Shown here: positions 56,176 to 64,000 of the stretch, piece by piece
How positions within the stretch are numbered: the stretch's first letter is position 1
Layout of the letters: each line of letters starts with the position of its first letter
Assembly (NCBI GenBank): GCA_016200895.1
Contig: JACQDX010000090.1
Location: 1 to 64,000, forward strand
Direction of reading: 5' to 3'
Source of the DNA: Burkholderiales bacterium
GTDB taxonomy: Bacteria > Pseudomonadota > Gammaproteobacteria > Burkholderiales > Burkholderiaceae_D
DNA: 64,000 bases
The notes under the pieces: generated by a model
Databases searched by the model: none
What the model saw: the letters and a program-made list of their open reading frames with translations, nothing else
Told to the model about the DNA's origin: nothing
Made by a program: the position numbers and the translations under genes

Positions 56176-57810
56176 TTAAGCGGCCTTCTTCAATTTATGG
56201 CTACGCCCTACTGCCTGCAACAAGCCCTTGGTTGAGCTGTCGTAATCTTCCTTTACTGCACTCGGATCAAGACTGATTAATTGCTGCGCCAACGATTTTC
56301 CCAACTCCACACCCCATTGATCAAAAGCATTGATATCCCAGATCACCGATTGTACAAAGACCTTGTGTTCATACAGGGCAATTAATGCACCCAAAGAACG
56401 TGGTGTCAAAGAATCCAGCAAGACTGTCGAGGTAGGCCGGTTACCTTCAAAAACGCGTGGTGCCAATACTTTTTCTGGCAAGTCACCAAGTTCAGCGCGT
56501 ACCTCTGCCATGCTCTTGCCCCAGGCCATGGCCTTGGACTGGGCAAAGCAATTTGCCAGCAGTGCCTGGTTATGGCCTGGCAAACCGGCATCATCATCTG
56601 CTACCACGATAAAGTCGGTAGGGATAATCGTTGCGCCCTGGTGTAATAACTGGAAGTAAGCATGCTGGCCATTGGTGCCCGCTTCGCCAAACAAAATCGG
56701 GGACGTGGTGTAATCAACCCGCTGGCCTTCACGCGTGACAGACTTGCCATTGCTTTCCATTTCCAGTTGCTGCAAATAAGCAGGCAACCGTGTCATGCGT
56801 TGATGATAAGGCGCAATCGACAGCGCTTGCAAACCGAGGAAATTAATATTCCATACACCGATCAAGGCCATCAATACTGGCAGGTTTTGTTCCAGCGGTG
56901 CCTGGGCAAAATGCAGGTCCATTTCATGTGCGCCAGCCAGCATTTCTTCAAAACGGTCTGCGCCTACATACAGGGCAATCGACAGGCCAATCGCACTCCA
57001 CATGGAATAGCGGCCACCTGCCCAGTTCCAGAACGGGAAGACATTTTCAGGCGCAATACCAAAATCTGCGGCAGCTTTGACATTGGTACTCAGTGCCACG
57101 AAATGCTGACGTATCTGGTCAACCGGGCAACCATGTGACAGCATCCATTCACGCGCGGTGCGGGCATTGGTCAGGGTTTCCATGGTCGCGAAAGTCTTGG
57201 ATGCGACTACGAACAAGGTTGTTTCAGGATCAGCATTTGCCAGCGCATCTGCGACATGACGGCCATCGACGTTAGAGACGAAATGCAGGGACAGGTTTTT
57301 TTGCGACCAGGGTGCCAAAGCGATACAAGCCATTTGCGGGCCAAGGTCTGAACCACCGATGCCGATATTGACTATGGTGCGTATCGCCTTGCCGGTATAT
57401 CCCTGCCAGCGTCCTTCCCTGACTGCGTCGCTGAAGCTGCGCATTTGCGCCAGCACCTGATGCACATCGGCAGCGATGTTTTCACCATTCAAATCAAAGG
57501 ACTCGCCTTTAGGCAAGCGCAATACCGTATGCAGAACCGCTCGGTTTTCCGTCTGGTTGATCGCTTCGCCACGAAGCATGGCGTCACGACGTGACTCCAC
57601 ATCCTGCTGCCTCGCCAGCGCCAGCAAATTCAGCTTGGCGGTGGTGTCTATGCGTTGCTTGGAATAATCAAGCATGATACCGCAGGCAGACGCTGAAAAA
57701 TGCGTGAAGCGCTGTGGATCAGCACGAAACAGTTCTTTCAGGTTAGGCATGTTGGTGGCACGTTGCTGCAACAAACCCCAGATAGGAGTACGCGATACGG
57801 AAGTGACCAT
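56176..57810 (-). CDS. pgi: Glucose-6-phosphate isomerase
   Basis: Interconverts glucose-6-phosphate and fructose-6-phosphate. From the ATG at 57810 (MVTSVSRTPIWGLLQ) it has 544 residues, the typical length; a further upstream ATG at 57855 adds 15 unrelated residues. Family signatures are FWNWAGGRYSMWSAIGLS and FDQWGVELGKSLA, with the active-site Glu in the LEMESNGKSV region and the C-terminal Lys. It is 77 bp downstream of eda, completing edd-eda-pgi on the minus strand. Confidence 0.96.
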   Translation of the reverse strand: MVTSVSRTPIWGLLQQRATNMPNLKELFRADPQRFTHFSASACGIMLDYSKQRIDTTAKLNLLALARQQDVESRRDAMLRGEAINQTENRAVLHTVLRLPKGESFDLNGENIAADVHQVLAQMRSFSDAVREGRWQGYTGKAIRTIVNIGIGGSDLGPQMACIALAPWSQKNLSLHFVSNVDGRHVADALANADPETTLFVVASKTFATMETLTNARTAREWMLSHGCPVDQIRQHFVALSTNVKAAADFGIAPENVFPFWNWAGGRYSMWSAIGLSIALYVGADRFEEMLAGAHEMDLHFAQAPLEQNLPVLMALIGVWNINFLGLQALSIAPYHQRMTRLPAYLQQLEMESNGKSVTREGQRVDYTTSPILFGEAGTNGQHAYFQLLHQGATIIPTDFIVVADDDAGLPGHNQALLANCFAQSKAMAWGKSMAEVRAELGDLPEKVLAPRVFEGNRPTSTVLLDSLTPRSLGALIALYEHKVFVQSVIWDINAFDQWGVELGKSLAQQLISLDPSAVKEDYDSSTKGLLQAVGRSHKLKKAA

Positions 57811-57887
57811 AATCTTGCTTATAGACGAAAAATGATTGGCGAAAGTGCTTAGCAAAAACTGCTAAAATTTTTTATTCAAACCTGCGT

Positions 57888-58541
57888 TTACTTCTTGCCT
57901 GCTGCTGCCGCTGCGGCAGCAAGTACACCAATTGCTCCCCAGTCACCCGCATTGATGAGTGAGGCTGGGCACATCCATGAGCCCCCCACACACAGGATAT
58001 TTGATTGCTGCAACAAGGTTGGTGTCGCTTCCACAGTAACACCACCTGTCAGGCAAAACTTCACTTCAGGGAAAGGACCGCCAAGAGCCTTGGCCATCTT
58101 GGTACTGCCAACGATATCGGAAGGGAAAAGTTTAACTACATTGAAGCCATGTTCCAGCGCCAGCATCAAATCACTGGCACCACCAACGCCGGGAAAATAG
58201 GGCAGGCCAGAATCGGCGGCGGCTTTTGCCAGCACAGGTGTGATGCCGGGGCTGATACCAAAGGCTGCGCCTGTCTCCTTGACTGCATCCAGTTGCGCCT
58301 GCGTCAGAATCGTACCTGCACCTACGGTCACTGTCGGACAAGCCTTGACGACTTCACGCAAGACTGTCATTGCATTTGGCGTACGCAAGGTAATTTCCAC
58401 GGCTGGTAAGCCATTTTCTGCCAGAATCGTGACACAGCGTATGGCCTGCTCCACATCATCAGTAACGAGTATAGGCAGTACGCGGATTTGTTCCAGTTGG
58501 GCAATGATGTTTGTCTTGCTCATACTAATATTCAGACTCAT
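57888..58541 (-). CDS. eda: 2-dehydro-3-deoxy-phosphogluconate (KDPG) aldolase
   Basis: Splits KDPG into pyruvate and glyceraldehyde-3-phosphate, the last step of the Entner-Doudoroff pathway. About 217 residues from the ATG at 58541 (MSLNISMSKTN); the next ATG at 58523 is also possible. The catalytic Glu is in AVEITLRT, the Schiff-base Lys in VVKLFPSD and the phosphate site in PGVGGASD. The usual C-P-T-G-G block reads CLTGG here, an unusual Leu for Pro next to the phosphate site. The C-terminus has a run of Ala (VLAAAAAAAGKK). It starts 22 bp after edd. Confidence 0.94.
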   Translation of the reverse strand: MSLNISMSKTNIIAQLEQIRVLPILVTDDVEQAIRCVTILAENGLPAVEITLRTPNAMTVLREVVKACPTVTVGAGTILTQAQLDAVKETGAAFGISPGITPVLAKAAADSGLPYFPGVGGASDLMLALEHGFNVVKLFPSDIVGSTKMAKALGGPFPEVKFCLTGGVTVEATPTLLQQSNILCVGGSWMCPASLINAGDWGAIGVLAAAAAAAGKK

Positions 58542-58563
58542 GACGAGTTTCGCTTTCAGAAGA

Positions 58564-60405
58564 TTAATCAATAAAAAGTGTAGACGCGCCATGCTCAGGC
58601 GCAGTCACGACACGACGCTGGGCAGCAAACAGATCGCGTCCATAGCCAAAGGTAGGATCCTTGCTCAGTTCACGCACGGCGCGTTGCGCCCAGACATCTG
58701 CATCAACCCAGGCACGCAATTCACCGGTATGAACATTCAATTCAATCACATCACCATCGCGCACTTTACCGAGCGGGCCACCTTGCGCCACTTCAGGGCT
58801 GACATGCAGAGCCGCAGGCACTTTGCCTGATGCACCCGACATGCGGCCATCCGTCACCAGCGCAACCTTATAGCCAGCCGACATCAGGCTACCCAGCACG
58901 GGAGTGAACTGATGCAACTCAGGCATGCCATTCGCTTGCGGCCCCTGGAAGATGACGACGGCTACGAAGTCCATATTCAATTCACCCGCCTTGTAAGCCT
59001 TGACGAGTGCATCCTGCGATTCAAATACTTTTGCCGGTGCCTTGATGATCCATGCATCTTCAGGTACGGCAGATGCCTTGACGATGGCACGGCCCAGGTT
59101 GCCATGCAATAAACGTAGGCCACCAGTAGGTGCAAACGGGTCAGTCACATTGCGAACGACCGTGGTGTCAGTCGATTCTGCGGGCAGCGCTTCCCATTTG
59201 ACCTTGCCATCTTCAGTCAATACCGGGCGAGTGGTGTGTGAGTTCAAACCATCATTGCCATAGACTGTCATGACATCTGCATGCATGAGCCCAGCCGACA
59301 GTAATTCGCGTATCACAAAGACTGGGCCACCAGCATCTTCAAACGCATTCACGTCAGCAGTGCCGTTGGGATAAACACGCGTCAGCAGAGGGATGACGGA
59401 TGACAATTCATCAAAGTCTTGCCAGTCAATGATGATGCCAGCAGCGCGGGCGACCGCTATCCAGTGGATAGTGTGATTGGTAGAGCCACCGGTCGCCAGC
59501 AAGGCGATGACGGCATTGACGATGGTTTTTTCATTGACCAGTTGGCCTATGGGTTTGTAGTTACCGCTTTGTTCAGTCAATTGCAGGACGCGCTCTACCG
59601 CGGCATCTGTCAGCACACTGCGCAATGGGTCAGATGGGTGGACAAAGGCTGCACCAGGCAAATGCAGGCCCATGGCTTCCAGCAACATCTGGTTGCTGTT
59701 GGCTGTACCGTAGAAAGTACAGGTACCGGCACTATGATAGGCGGCACTCTCCGCAGCGAGCAATTCTTCCTTGGTCGCCTTACCCTGTGCATAGCGTTCA
59801 CGTACTGCTGCTTTTTCTTTATTCGATAAACCAGACCCCATAGGGCCGGCTGGTATGAAGATGGTTGGCAGGTGACCAAAAGCCAAAGCACCTATCAGTA
59901 AACCCGGCACGATCTTGTCGCAGATGCCGAGGCAGAGGGTCGCATCAAAAGCATCATGGCTCAAAGCCACTGCAGTCGCCTGGGCAATCACGTCACGTGA
60001 GAACAGCGATAACTCCATGCCAGGACGCCCCTGCGTCACGCCATCGCACATGGCAGGTACAGCACCTGCCACTTGCGCAGTACCACCAAAGCGCAGGGCT
60101 GTCTGGCGTATCTGTGCCGGGTAATGTTCATATGGCTGATGCGCCGACAACATATCATTGTAGGCAGTAACTATGCCGATATTCGGTTTTTGTGCCTGGT
60201 TGAGCCAGATCTTGGTATTGCTATCCATGGCCGCATTGGCATGTGCCTGATTGGCGCAAGACAGGCTGGCACGACGCGGGCCACGGCCACGCATATGTTC
60301 CAATTGGGAAAGATAAGTACTGCGCAGGGTTTTGCTGCGTTCGGTAATGCGCTGTGTGACCTTGTCGATAACAGGGTGCAACGCAGTGGATGGGGATGTC
60401 GTCAT
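58564..60405 (-). CDS. edd: 6-phosphogluconate dehydratase
   Basis: Dehydrates 6-phosphogluconate to KDPG; a [4Fe-4S] enzyme of the IlvD/Edd family. From the ATG at 60405 ([20 protein letters not shown] before it) it has 613 residues, the normal length. The cluster Cys are expected in AMCDGVTQG and [10 protein letters not shown], with a third in [35 protein letters not shown] is the C-terminal signature. First gene of edd-eda-pgi and divergent from zwf, with a HexR-like site in between. Confidence 0.96.
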   Translation of the reverse strand: MTTSPSTALHPVIDKVTQRITERSKTLRSTYLSQLEHMRGRGPRRASLSCANQAHANAAMDSNTKIWLNQAQKPNIGIVTAYNDMLSAHQPYEHYPAQIRQTALRFGGTAQVAGAVPAMCDGVTQGRPGMELSLFSRDVIAQATAVALSHDAFDATLCLGICDKIVPGLLIGALAFGHLPTIFIPAGPMGSGLSNKEKAAVRERYAQGKATKEELLAAESAAYHSAGTCTFYGTANSNQMLLEAMGLHLPGAAFVHPSDPLRSVLTDAAVERVLQLTEQSGNYKPIGQLVNEKTIVNAVIALLATGGSTNHTIHWIAVARAAGIIIDWQDFDELSSVIPLLTRVYPNGTADVNAFEDAGGPVFVIRELLSAGLMHADVMTVYGNDGLNSHTTRPVLTEDGKVKWEALPAESTDTTVVRNVTDPFAPTGGLRLLHGNLGRAIVKASAVPEDAWIIKAPAKVFESQDALVKAYKAGELNMDFVAVVIFQGPQANGMPELHQFTPVLGSLMSAGYKVALVTDGRMSGASGKVPAALHVSPEVAQGGPLGKVRDGDVIELNVHTGELRAWVDADVWAQRAVRELSKDPTFGYGRDLFAAQRRVVTAPEHGASTLFID

Positions 60406-60557
60406 ATAAACACCTGTGGCCCGTTTGGGCAAAATAAGAAAGCTGTAGCCATACTGAATCAATGCCAACAAAGATAGCATAAATCCCTTCATTTCTGTAA
60501 CAAACTTTCAGTATTTTGATATTTAGCTGTTTTTTTTGGCATAAACATCAAATTTAT

Positions 60558-60572
60558 CGTAATGAAACTACA
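60558..60572. promoter_or_regulatory. HexR-like operator between edd and zwf
   Basis: The minus strand reads TGTAGTTTCATTACG, close to the known HexR palindrome TGTARTWWWAYTACA (only the last base deviates). It lies in the 374-bp edd-zwf divergent region, and hexR itself is the third gene of the zwf operon. Confidence 0.75.
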
Positions 60573-60779
60573 TTTTTGAATATTTTCTGGCATAATCAGG
60601 ATAAACCACTATCATCAATGTAGTACATATTTCGCAATACACAGTACACGCTAACTGAGAGCAACTGTTTGAGAGCAACTGCTAACAACATACGGCAACA
60701 CATCGCGGCATGTCTGCGCAATAGCGTACACAGTGCAAACATAAAGCGAACATAACTACCAACACAACCTGGAGTCAGC

Positions 60780-62240
60780 ATGACCACATTTGTCTTATTT
60801 GGCGGCACTGGCGATCTTGCCAAGCGCAAGATCATCCCTGCTTTGTATAGCGCATTTGTGAATGGCAGGCTGGACCAGAACTTCAAGTTCATCGGCGCTG
60901 CCCGTGAAAAACTGACGGATGAAGAATTCCGTGTGCGTGTCGCTACCGCCATAGAATCTTATGCCGCCAATGTGGATGGTGCGACTGAAGAAAAGCGTGC
61001 GGCCTTTTTGGCGATCACGCATTATTCAAAAATCGATGCGCGCATCCCTGAAGATTTTGCTGCACTCAAAGACAGCCTGCAAACCAGCGAAACCAATGCC
61101 ACCCTGTTTTACCTGGCGACTGGCCCGGACATCTTTATCCCTGTTGTCGAACAATTGTCCAAGCATGGCCTGGTCGAGGGCAATGCCCGCGTGGTAGTAG
61201 AAAAACCACTGGGCCGCGATGCCCAGTCTGCCAAAGAAATCAATCACTCCCTGCGTTCTTACCTGAACGAAAACCAGATTTACCGTATTGACCATTACCT
61301 CGGTAAAGAGATGGTGCAAAATCTGTTGGCGCTGCGTTTTGCCAATTCCTTCCTTGAGCCTTTGTGGAACCGCAAGTGGATACAGGATGTGCAAATCTCT
61401 ATCTCTGAACAAGTGGGTGTGGAATCACGTGGTGATTTCTATGACCATACCGGTGCCCTGCGTGACATGGTGCAAAACCATTTGCTGCAACTGGTCTCCA
61501 TCGTCGCCATGGAACCACCGGTAAATGCCAACCCGGACGCCATCCGCGATGAAAAAGTCAAAGTCTTGCGCGCCCTGCATAAGTTTACACCAGATGAGGT
61601 CAGCAAGAAAACAGTGCGCGGCCAATACCGTGCTGGTGCTGTCGATGGCAAGCCGGTTATCGCTTACCAGAATGAACCAGGCGTGCCACCTTCTTCACGC
61701 ACAGAAACCTTTGTTGCCATCCGTGCAGAGATAGATAACTGGCGCTGGGCTGGTGTACCTTTTTACCTGCGCACAGGCAAACGCATGGCAAGCCGCAGTG
61801 CCGAAATCACGATTAATTTCAAACCTATTCCGTATTCGATTTTCGGTAAATCGCAAGGGCCTTTGCGCTCTAACCGCCTGGTGATTTCTTTGCAACCGGA
61901 AGAAAGTGTGCAACTGTACATGAAGGCAAAAGAACCGGGCGAAGGCATACGTCTGTCTGACGTTGCCCTGAACCTGGACTTTGCGGAAGTATCGAATTCA
62001 CGTCGCGTCGAATCCTACGAGCGTCTCTTGCTTGATGCCATGCATGGTGATCTGACTTTGTTCGTGCGTGATGATGAACTGAGTGCGGCATGGGCCTGGA
62101 TAGACCCTATCATGAGCGCCTGGCAAAACGATAGCGAAGGTCTCAAGTCGTATATCTCCGGTAGTTGGGGCCCTTCTGCCGCCAGTTATTTGCTGGCACA
62201 GCATGGGGCAGCCTGGGGTGAAGAATTCGTTGAGAGCTAA
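60780..62240 (+). CDS. zwf: Glucose-6-phosphate 1-dehydrogenase
   Basis: Oxidises glucose-6-phosphate to 6-phosphogluconolactone with NADP or NAD, feeding the Entner-Doudoroff pathway. It has 486 residues. The coenzyme loop is FGGTGDLAKRK at the N-terminus, and the active-site signature is RIDHYLGKE near residue 170 with the catalytic His. First gene of zwf-pgl-hexR; 8 bp separate it from pgl. Confidence 0.97.
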   Translation: MTTFVLFGGTGDLAKRKIIPALYSAFVNGRLDQNFKFIGAAREKLTDEEFRVRVATAIESYAANVDGATEEKRAAFLAITHYSKIDARIPEDFAALKDSLQTSETNATLFYLATGPDIFIPVVEQLSKHGLVEGNARVVVEKPLGRDAQSAKEINHSLRSYLNENQIYRIDHYLGKEMVQNLLALRFANSFLEPLWNRKWIQDVQISISEQVGVESRGDFYDHTGALRDMVQNHLLQLVSIVAMEPPVNANPDAIRDEKVKVLRALHKFTPDEVSKKTVRGQYRAGAVDGKPVIAYQNEPGVPPSSRTETFVAIRAEIDNWRWAGVPFYLRTGKRMASRSAEITINFKPIPYSIFGKSQGPLRSNRLVISLQPEESVQLYMKAKEPGEGIRLSDVALNLDFAEVSNSRRVESYERLLLDAMHGDLTLFVRDDELSAAWAWIDPIMSAWQNDSEGLKSYISGSWGPSAASYLLAQHGAAWGEEFVES

Positions 62241-62248
62241 GTGAAAAA

Positions 62249-62923
62249 ATGGCCATGAAATACCATACCTTTGACAATTTTTCGGCGCTGACCGAAGCCC
62301 TGAGCCAGCAATGGCTGGACGTCATCCAGACCACGCCAGATGGCAGCAGCTTTGCCCTGGCTGGCGGCTCCACACCTGCGCCAGTGTATCAACGCCTGGA
62401 TCAGTTGCTCTCGAATATAGACGCGCATAACCCCATCAAACTGGTAGCAACTGATGAGCGTTGGGTGCCAGATCAGGACACGCAGAGCAATGAAGGCCTG
62501 TTTCGCCGTTGCCTTTCTGGCTCTGCCGCAGACAAGCGCTGGCAACTGGTGTCCTTGAAAAATGCTTCCAGCACACCAGAAGTCGCGACAGAAGCCATCA
62601 ATGTGCGCCTGAATGAGCAATTGCCGCAAGCCTTTAGCGCTGTCTTGCTGGGCATGGGTGCAGATGGACATATCGCTTCCCTCTTCCCTGGTGCGCCCAC
62701 CCAGCATGATGATCTGGCCTGCCTGGCTGCTGTGCATCCGCAAACCCGTCAAAGCCGCATGTCGCTGTCTTTGCCGCGCCTGCTCAATACCAAGCGTATC
62801 TGGCTGGTGATCACTGGTGCAGAAAAACGTCAGGTGCTGGAACAGGCGATAGAAAATAATCTGCCGGTTGCGTCCTTGTTGCGTGAAGCAGGCTGTACCA
62901 TAGATGTTTTCTGGTGTCCGTAA
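62249..62923 (+). CDS. pgl: 6-phosphogluconolactonase
   Basis: Hydrolyses 6-phosphogluconolactone to 6-phosphogluconate. It has 224 residues of the SugarP_isomerase/DevB type with FALAGGSTPAPVYQRL, VATDERWVP and LLGMGADGHIASLFPG, the usual motif series. The next gene, hexR, starts within a few bases of its stop. Confidence 0.95.
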   Translation: MAMKYHTFDNFSALTEALSQQWLDVIQTTPDGSSFALAGGSTPAPVYQRLDQLLSNIDAHNPIKLVATDERWVPDQDTQSNEGLFRRCLSGSAADKRWQLVSLKNASSTPEVATEAINVRLNEQLPQAFSAVLLGMGADGHIASLFPGAPTQHDDLACLAAVHPQTRQSRMSLSLPRLLNTKRIWLVITGAEKRQVLEQAIENNLPVASLLREAGCTIDVFWCP

Positions 62924-62928
62924 AACTC

Positions 62929-63831
62929 ATGTATATGGCCAATCCGTTTTCTGACAATAAACCCAACATTCCTCCTGAAAAAGGCTTGCTGGCACGCATA
63001 CGCACTGCCAGCACAGCCTTGAGCCGTGCCGAGCGCCAGGTAGCAGAATTTTTGCTGCAAAAGCCGCATGATGCGCTGGAGATGTCGATACGGGTTTTGG
63101 CCCAGGCTTGTGATGTCAGCGAACCTACGGTTGCCCGCTTTGCCCAGAGTCTGGGATTTGACGGCTTCAAGACCTTCAAGCTGGCATTTGCAAAAAGCCT
63201 GGCCACCGGCATCCCGTTTTTGCATCTGGATGTAAACCAGGCTGACCATGTACGTGATGTCTTGCCCAAGGTATTTGACCGCACTATCGCTGCATTGATG
63301 GAGGCACGCAATAATGCCAATACCGCGACCTTTGAAGCAGCAGTCAACCTGCTGGCGCGCGCACGCCGCATAGAATGTTATGGCCTGGGTTATTCTGGTG
63401 CGCTAGCTATCGATGCGCAATTGAAATTCTTCCGCTTTGGCATACCGACTACCGTATTTTGTGACGCCCACTTGCAGGCACAGTCTGCCACTTTATTGAA
63501 TAGTGATTGCGTGGTCGTGGCTTTTTCTCGCACAGGCCGCACACGTGACCTCATCGACAGCGTACAACTCGCGAAACAGGCTGGTGCCAAGATTTTGGTA
63601 TTGTGTGCCAGTGGCGGCCCGCTGGCAGAACTGGCTGACGTGCATATCGGTGTAGACGTGGAAGAAGACCCTGACATCTATACCCCCATGACTTCACGCC
63701 TCGCACATCTGACTTATATCGATGCGCTGGCAGTCGCAGTCACGCTGTTGCGTGGCCCTGCGGCCATCGACATGCTGGAAAGGGCCAAGGCCAGTATTAG
63801 TGAAAAAAGACTGGTGCCGAAGATTAGCTGA
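62929..63831 (+). CDS. hexR: HexR family repressor of hexose catabolism (RpiR type)
   Basis: A regulator of about 300 residues. The N-terminal RpiR helix-turn-helix (SIRVLAQACDVSEPTVARFAQSLGFDGFKTFK) is followed by a SIS sugar-phosphate-binding domain (GLGYSGALAIDAQLKF ... VVAFSRTGRTRDLIDS). HexR proteins repress edd, zwf and related genes until KDPG binds. The ATG at 62929 is preferred; one at 62935 is also possible, and a GTG at 62914 overlaps pgl. A matching operator is in the edd-zwf region. Confidence 0.92.
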   Translation: MYMANPFSDNKPNIPPEKGLLARIRTASTALSRAERQVAEFLLQKPHDALEMSIRVLAQACDVSEPTVARFAQSLGFDGFKTFKLAFAKSLATGIPFLHLDVNQADHVRDVLPKVFDRTIAALMEARNNANTATFEAAVNLLARARRIECYGLGYSGALAIDAQLKFFRFGIPTTVFCDAHLQAQSATLLNSDCVVVAFSRTGRTRDLIDSVQLAKQAGAKILVLCASGGPLAELADVHIGVDVEEDPDIYTPMTSRLAHLTYIDALAVAVTLLRGPAAIDMLERAKASISEKRLVPKIS

Positions 63832-63844
63832 AAATAAGCTGAAA

Positions 63845-64000
63845 TCAGGCAGGCTGGATAGCAGCCACTACTTTGGCACGCCGCTTTCTCATCCAGATAA
63901 TCACGCCAGTAACACTCAGCATGGCGACCACCAGACCCAGCAGTGAAATCAGGATGCGCCCGGCCAGACCCAGGATGCGGCCTGAATGCAAAGGGAATTG
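63845..64000 (-). CDS. C-terminal end of a PepSY-associated membrane protein (cut by window edge)
   Basis: The last 51 residues of a minus-strand gene entering from the right edge: FPLHSGRILGLAGRILISLLGLVV, a membrane helix, then TGVIIWMRKRRAK and a stop. The H-S/T-G-x-x-x-G-L-x-G and final TG-x-x-x-W-x-R-R pattern is that of PepSY transmembrane proteins, often linked to iron-siderophore reduction. The gene converges on hexR, with 13 bp between the stops. Confidence 0.75.
   Translation of the reverse strand, partial: QFPLHSGRILGLAGRILISLLGLVVAMLSVTGVIIWMRKRRAKVVAAIQPA

Overview
This 64 kb stretch looks like chromosome from a betaproteobacterium of the Burkholderiales, most probably Oxalobacteraceae-like (Undibacterium, Janthinobacterium, Herbaspirillum and relatives). 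That placement is inferred from gene content: a PrpR/sigma-54 controlled prpBC operon, an Entner-Doudoroff glucose module with HexR, a glycine-riboswitch gcvTHP operon, many c-di-GMP and chemotaxis proteins, and a bufferin-type operon. No rRNA, tRNA, phage, complete insertion sequence or CRISPR array was seen.

Layout, left to right. 1-4.4 kb: methylcitrate-cycle genes prpB-prpC with a trailing GNAT gene (cut by the window edge), divergent from prpR. 4.5-6.5 kb: a compact signalling cassette of CheY-like receiver, CheC-type phosphatase and PAS-GGDEF cyclase. 6.6-10 kb: a PhnD/PhnC/PhnE/PhnE-type ABC importer. 10-12.6 kb: a GNAT acetyltransferase, an ATPase and an exported cyanophycinase. 13.2-19.3 kb: a chemoreceptor, a frameshifted unknown gene, a small TonB-like protein, a periplasmic Cache protein and a REC-PAS-GGDEF-EAL protein. 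19.4-24.3 kb: gcvT-gcvH-gcvP behind a tandem glycine riboswitch. 25-29.9 kb: an S45 acylase, an ABC exporter and a VOC protein. 30-38.7 kb: two related TetR regulators with an MFS transporter, an amidohydrolase, MltD, a quinone-reductase-like enzyme and a frameshifted SDR. 38.9-46 kb: OmpW, a secreted lipase-like lipoprotein and an RND efflux pair. 46.2-48.7 kb: a bufferin-type operon (DUF2282 peptide, DUF692 MNIO enzyme, DUF2063 partner, DoxX). 48.9-53 kb: an S4 protein, hemerythrin, YjfB, MobB, a periplasmic binding protein and an outer-membrane barrel. 53.2-64 kb: ppc, then edd-eda-pgi divergent from zwf-pgl-hexR, and the end of a PepSY-type membrane protein.

Central metabolism hangs together: glucose-6-phosphate goes through Zwf, Pgl, Edd and Eda to pyruvate and glyceraldehyde-3-phosphate; Ppc refills oxaloacetate, which PrpC can condense with propionyl-CoA.

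The least ordinary features are (i) a family of roughly 100-bp palindromic, MITE-like elements with near-perfect terminal inverted repeats, a shared core and 6-bp direct repeats at the insertion points, one copy nested in a second kind of element and one having replaced the stop codon of the cyanophycinase gene; (ii) the bufferin-type RiPP operon; (iii) a common ATGATG-N2-CATCAT operator placed at both TetR genes, the MFS gene and the SDR gene; and (iv) two genes each apparently broken by a single-base frameshift.
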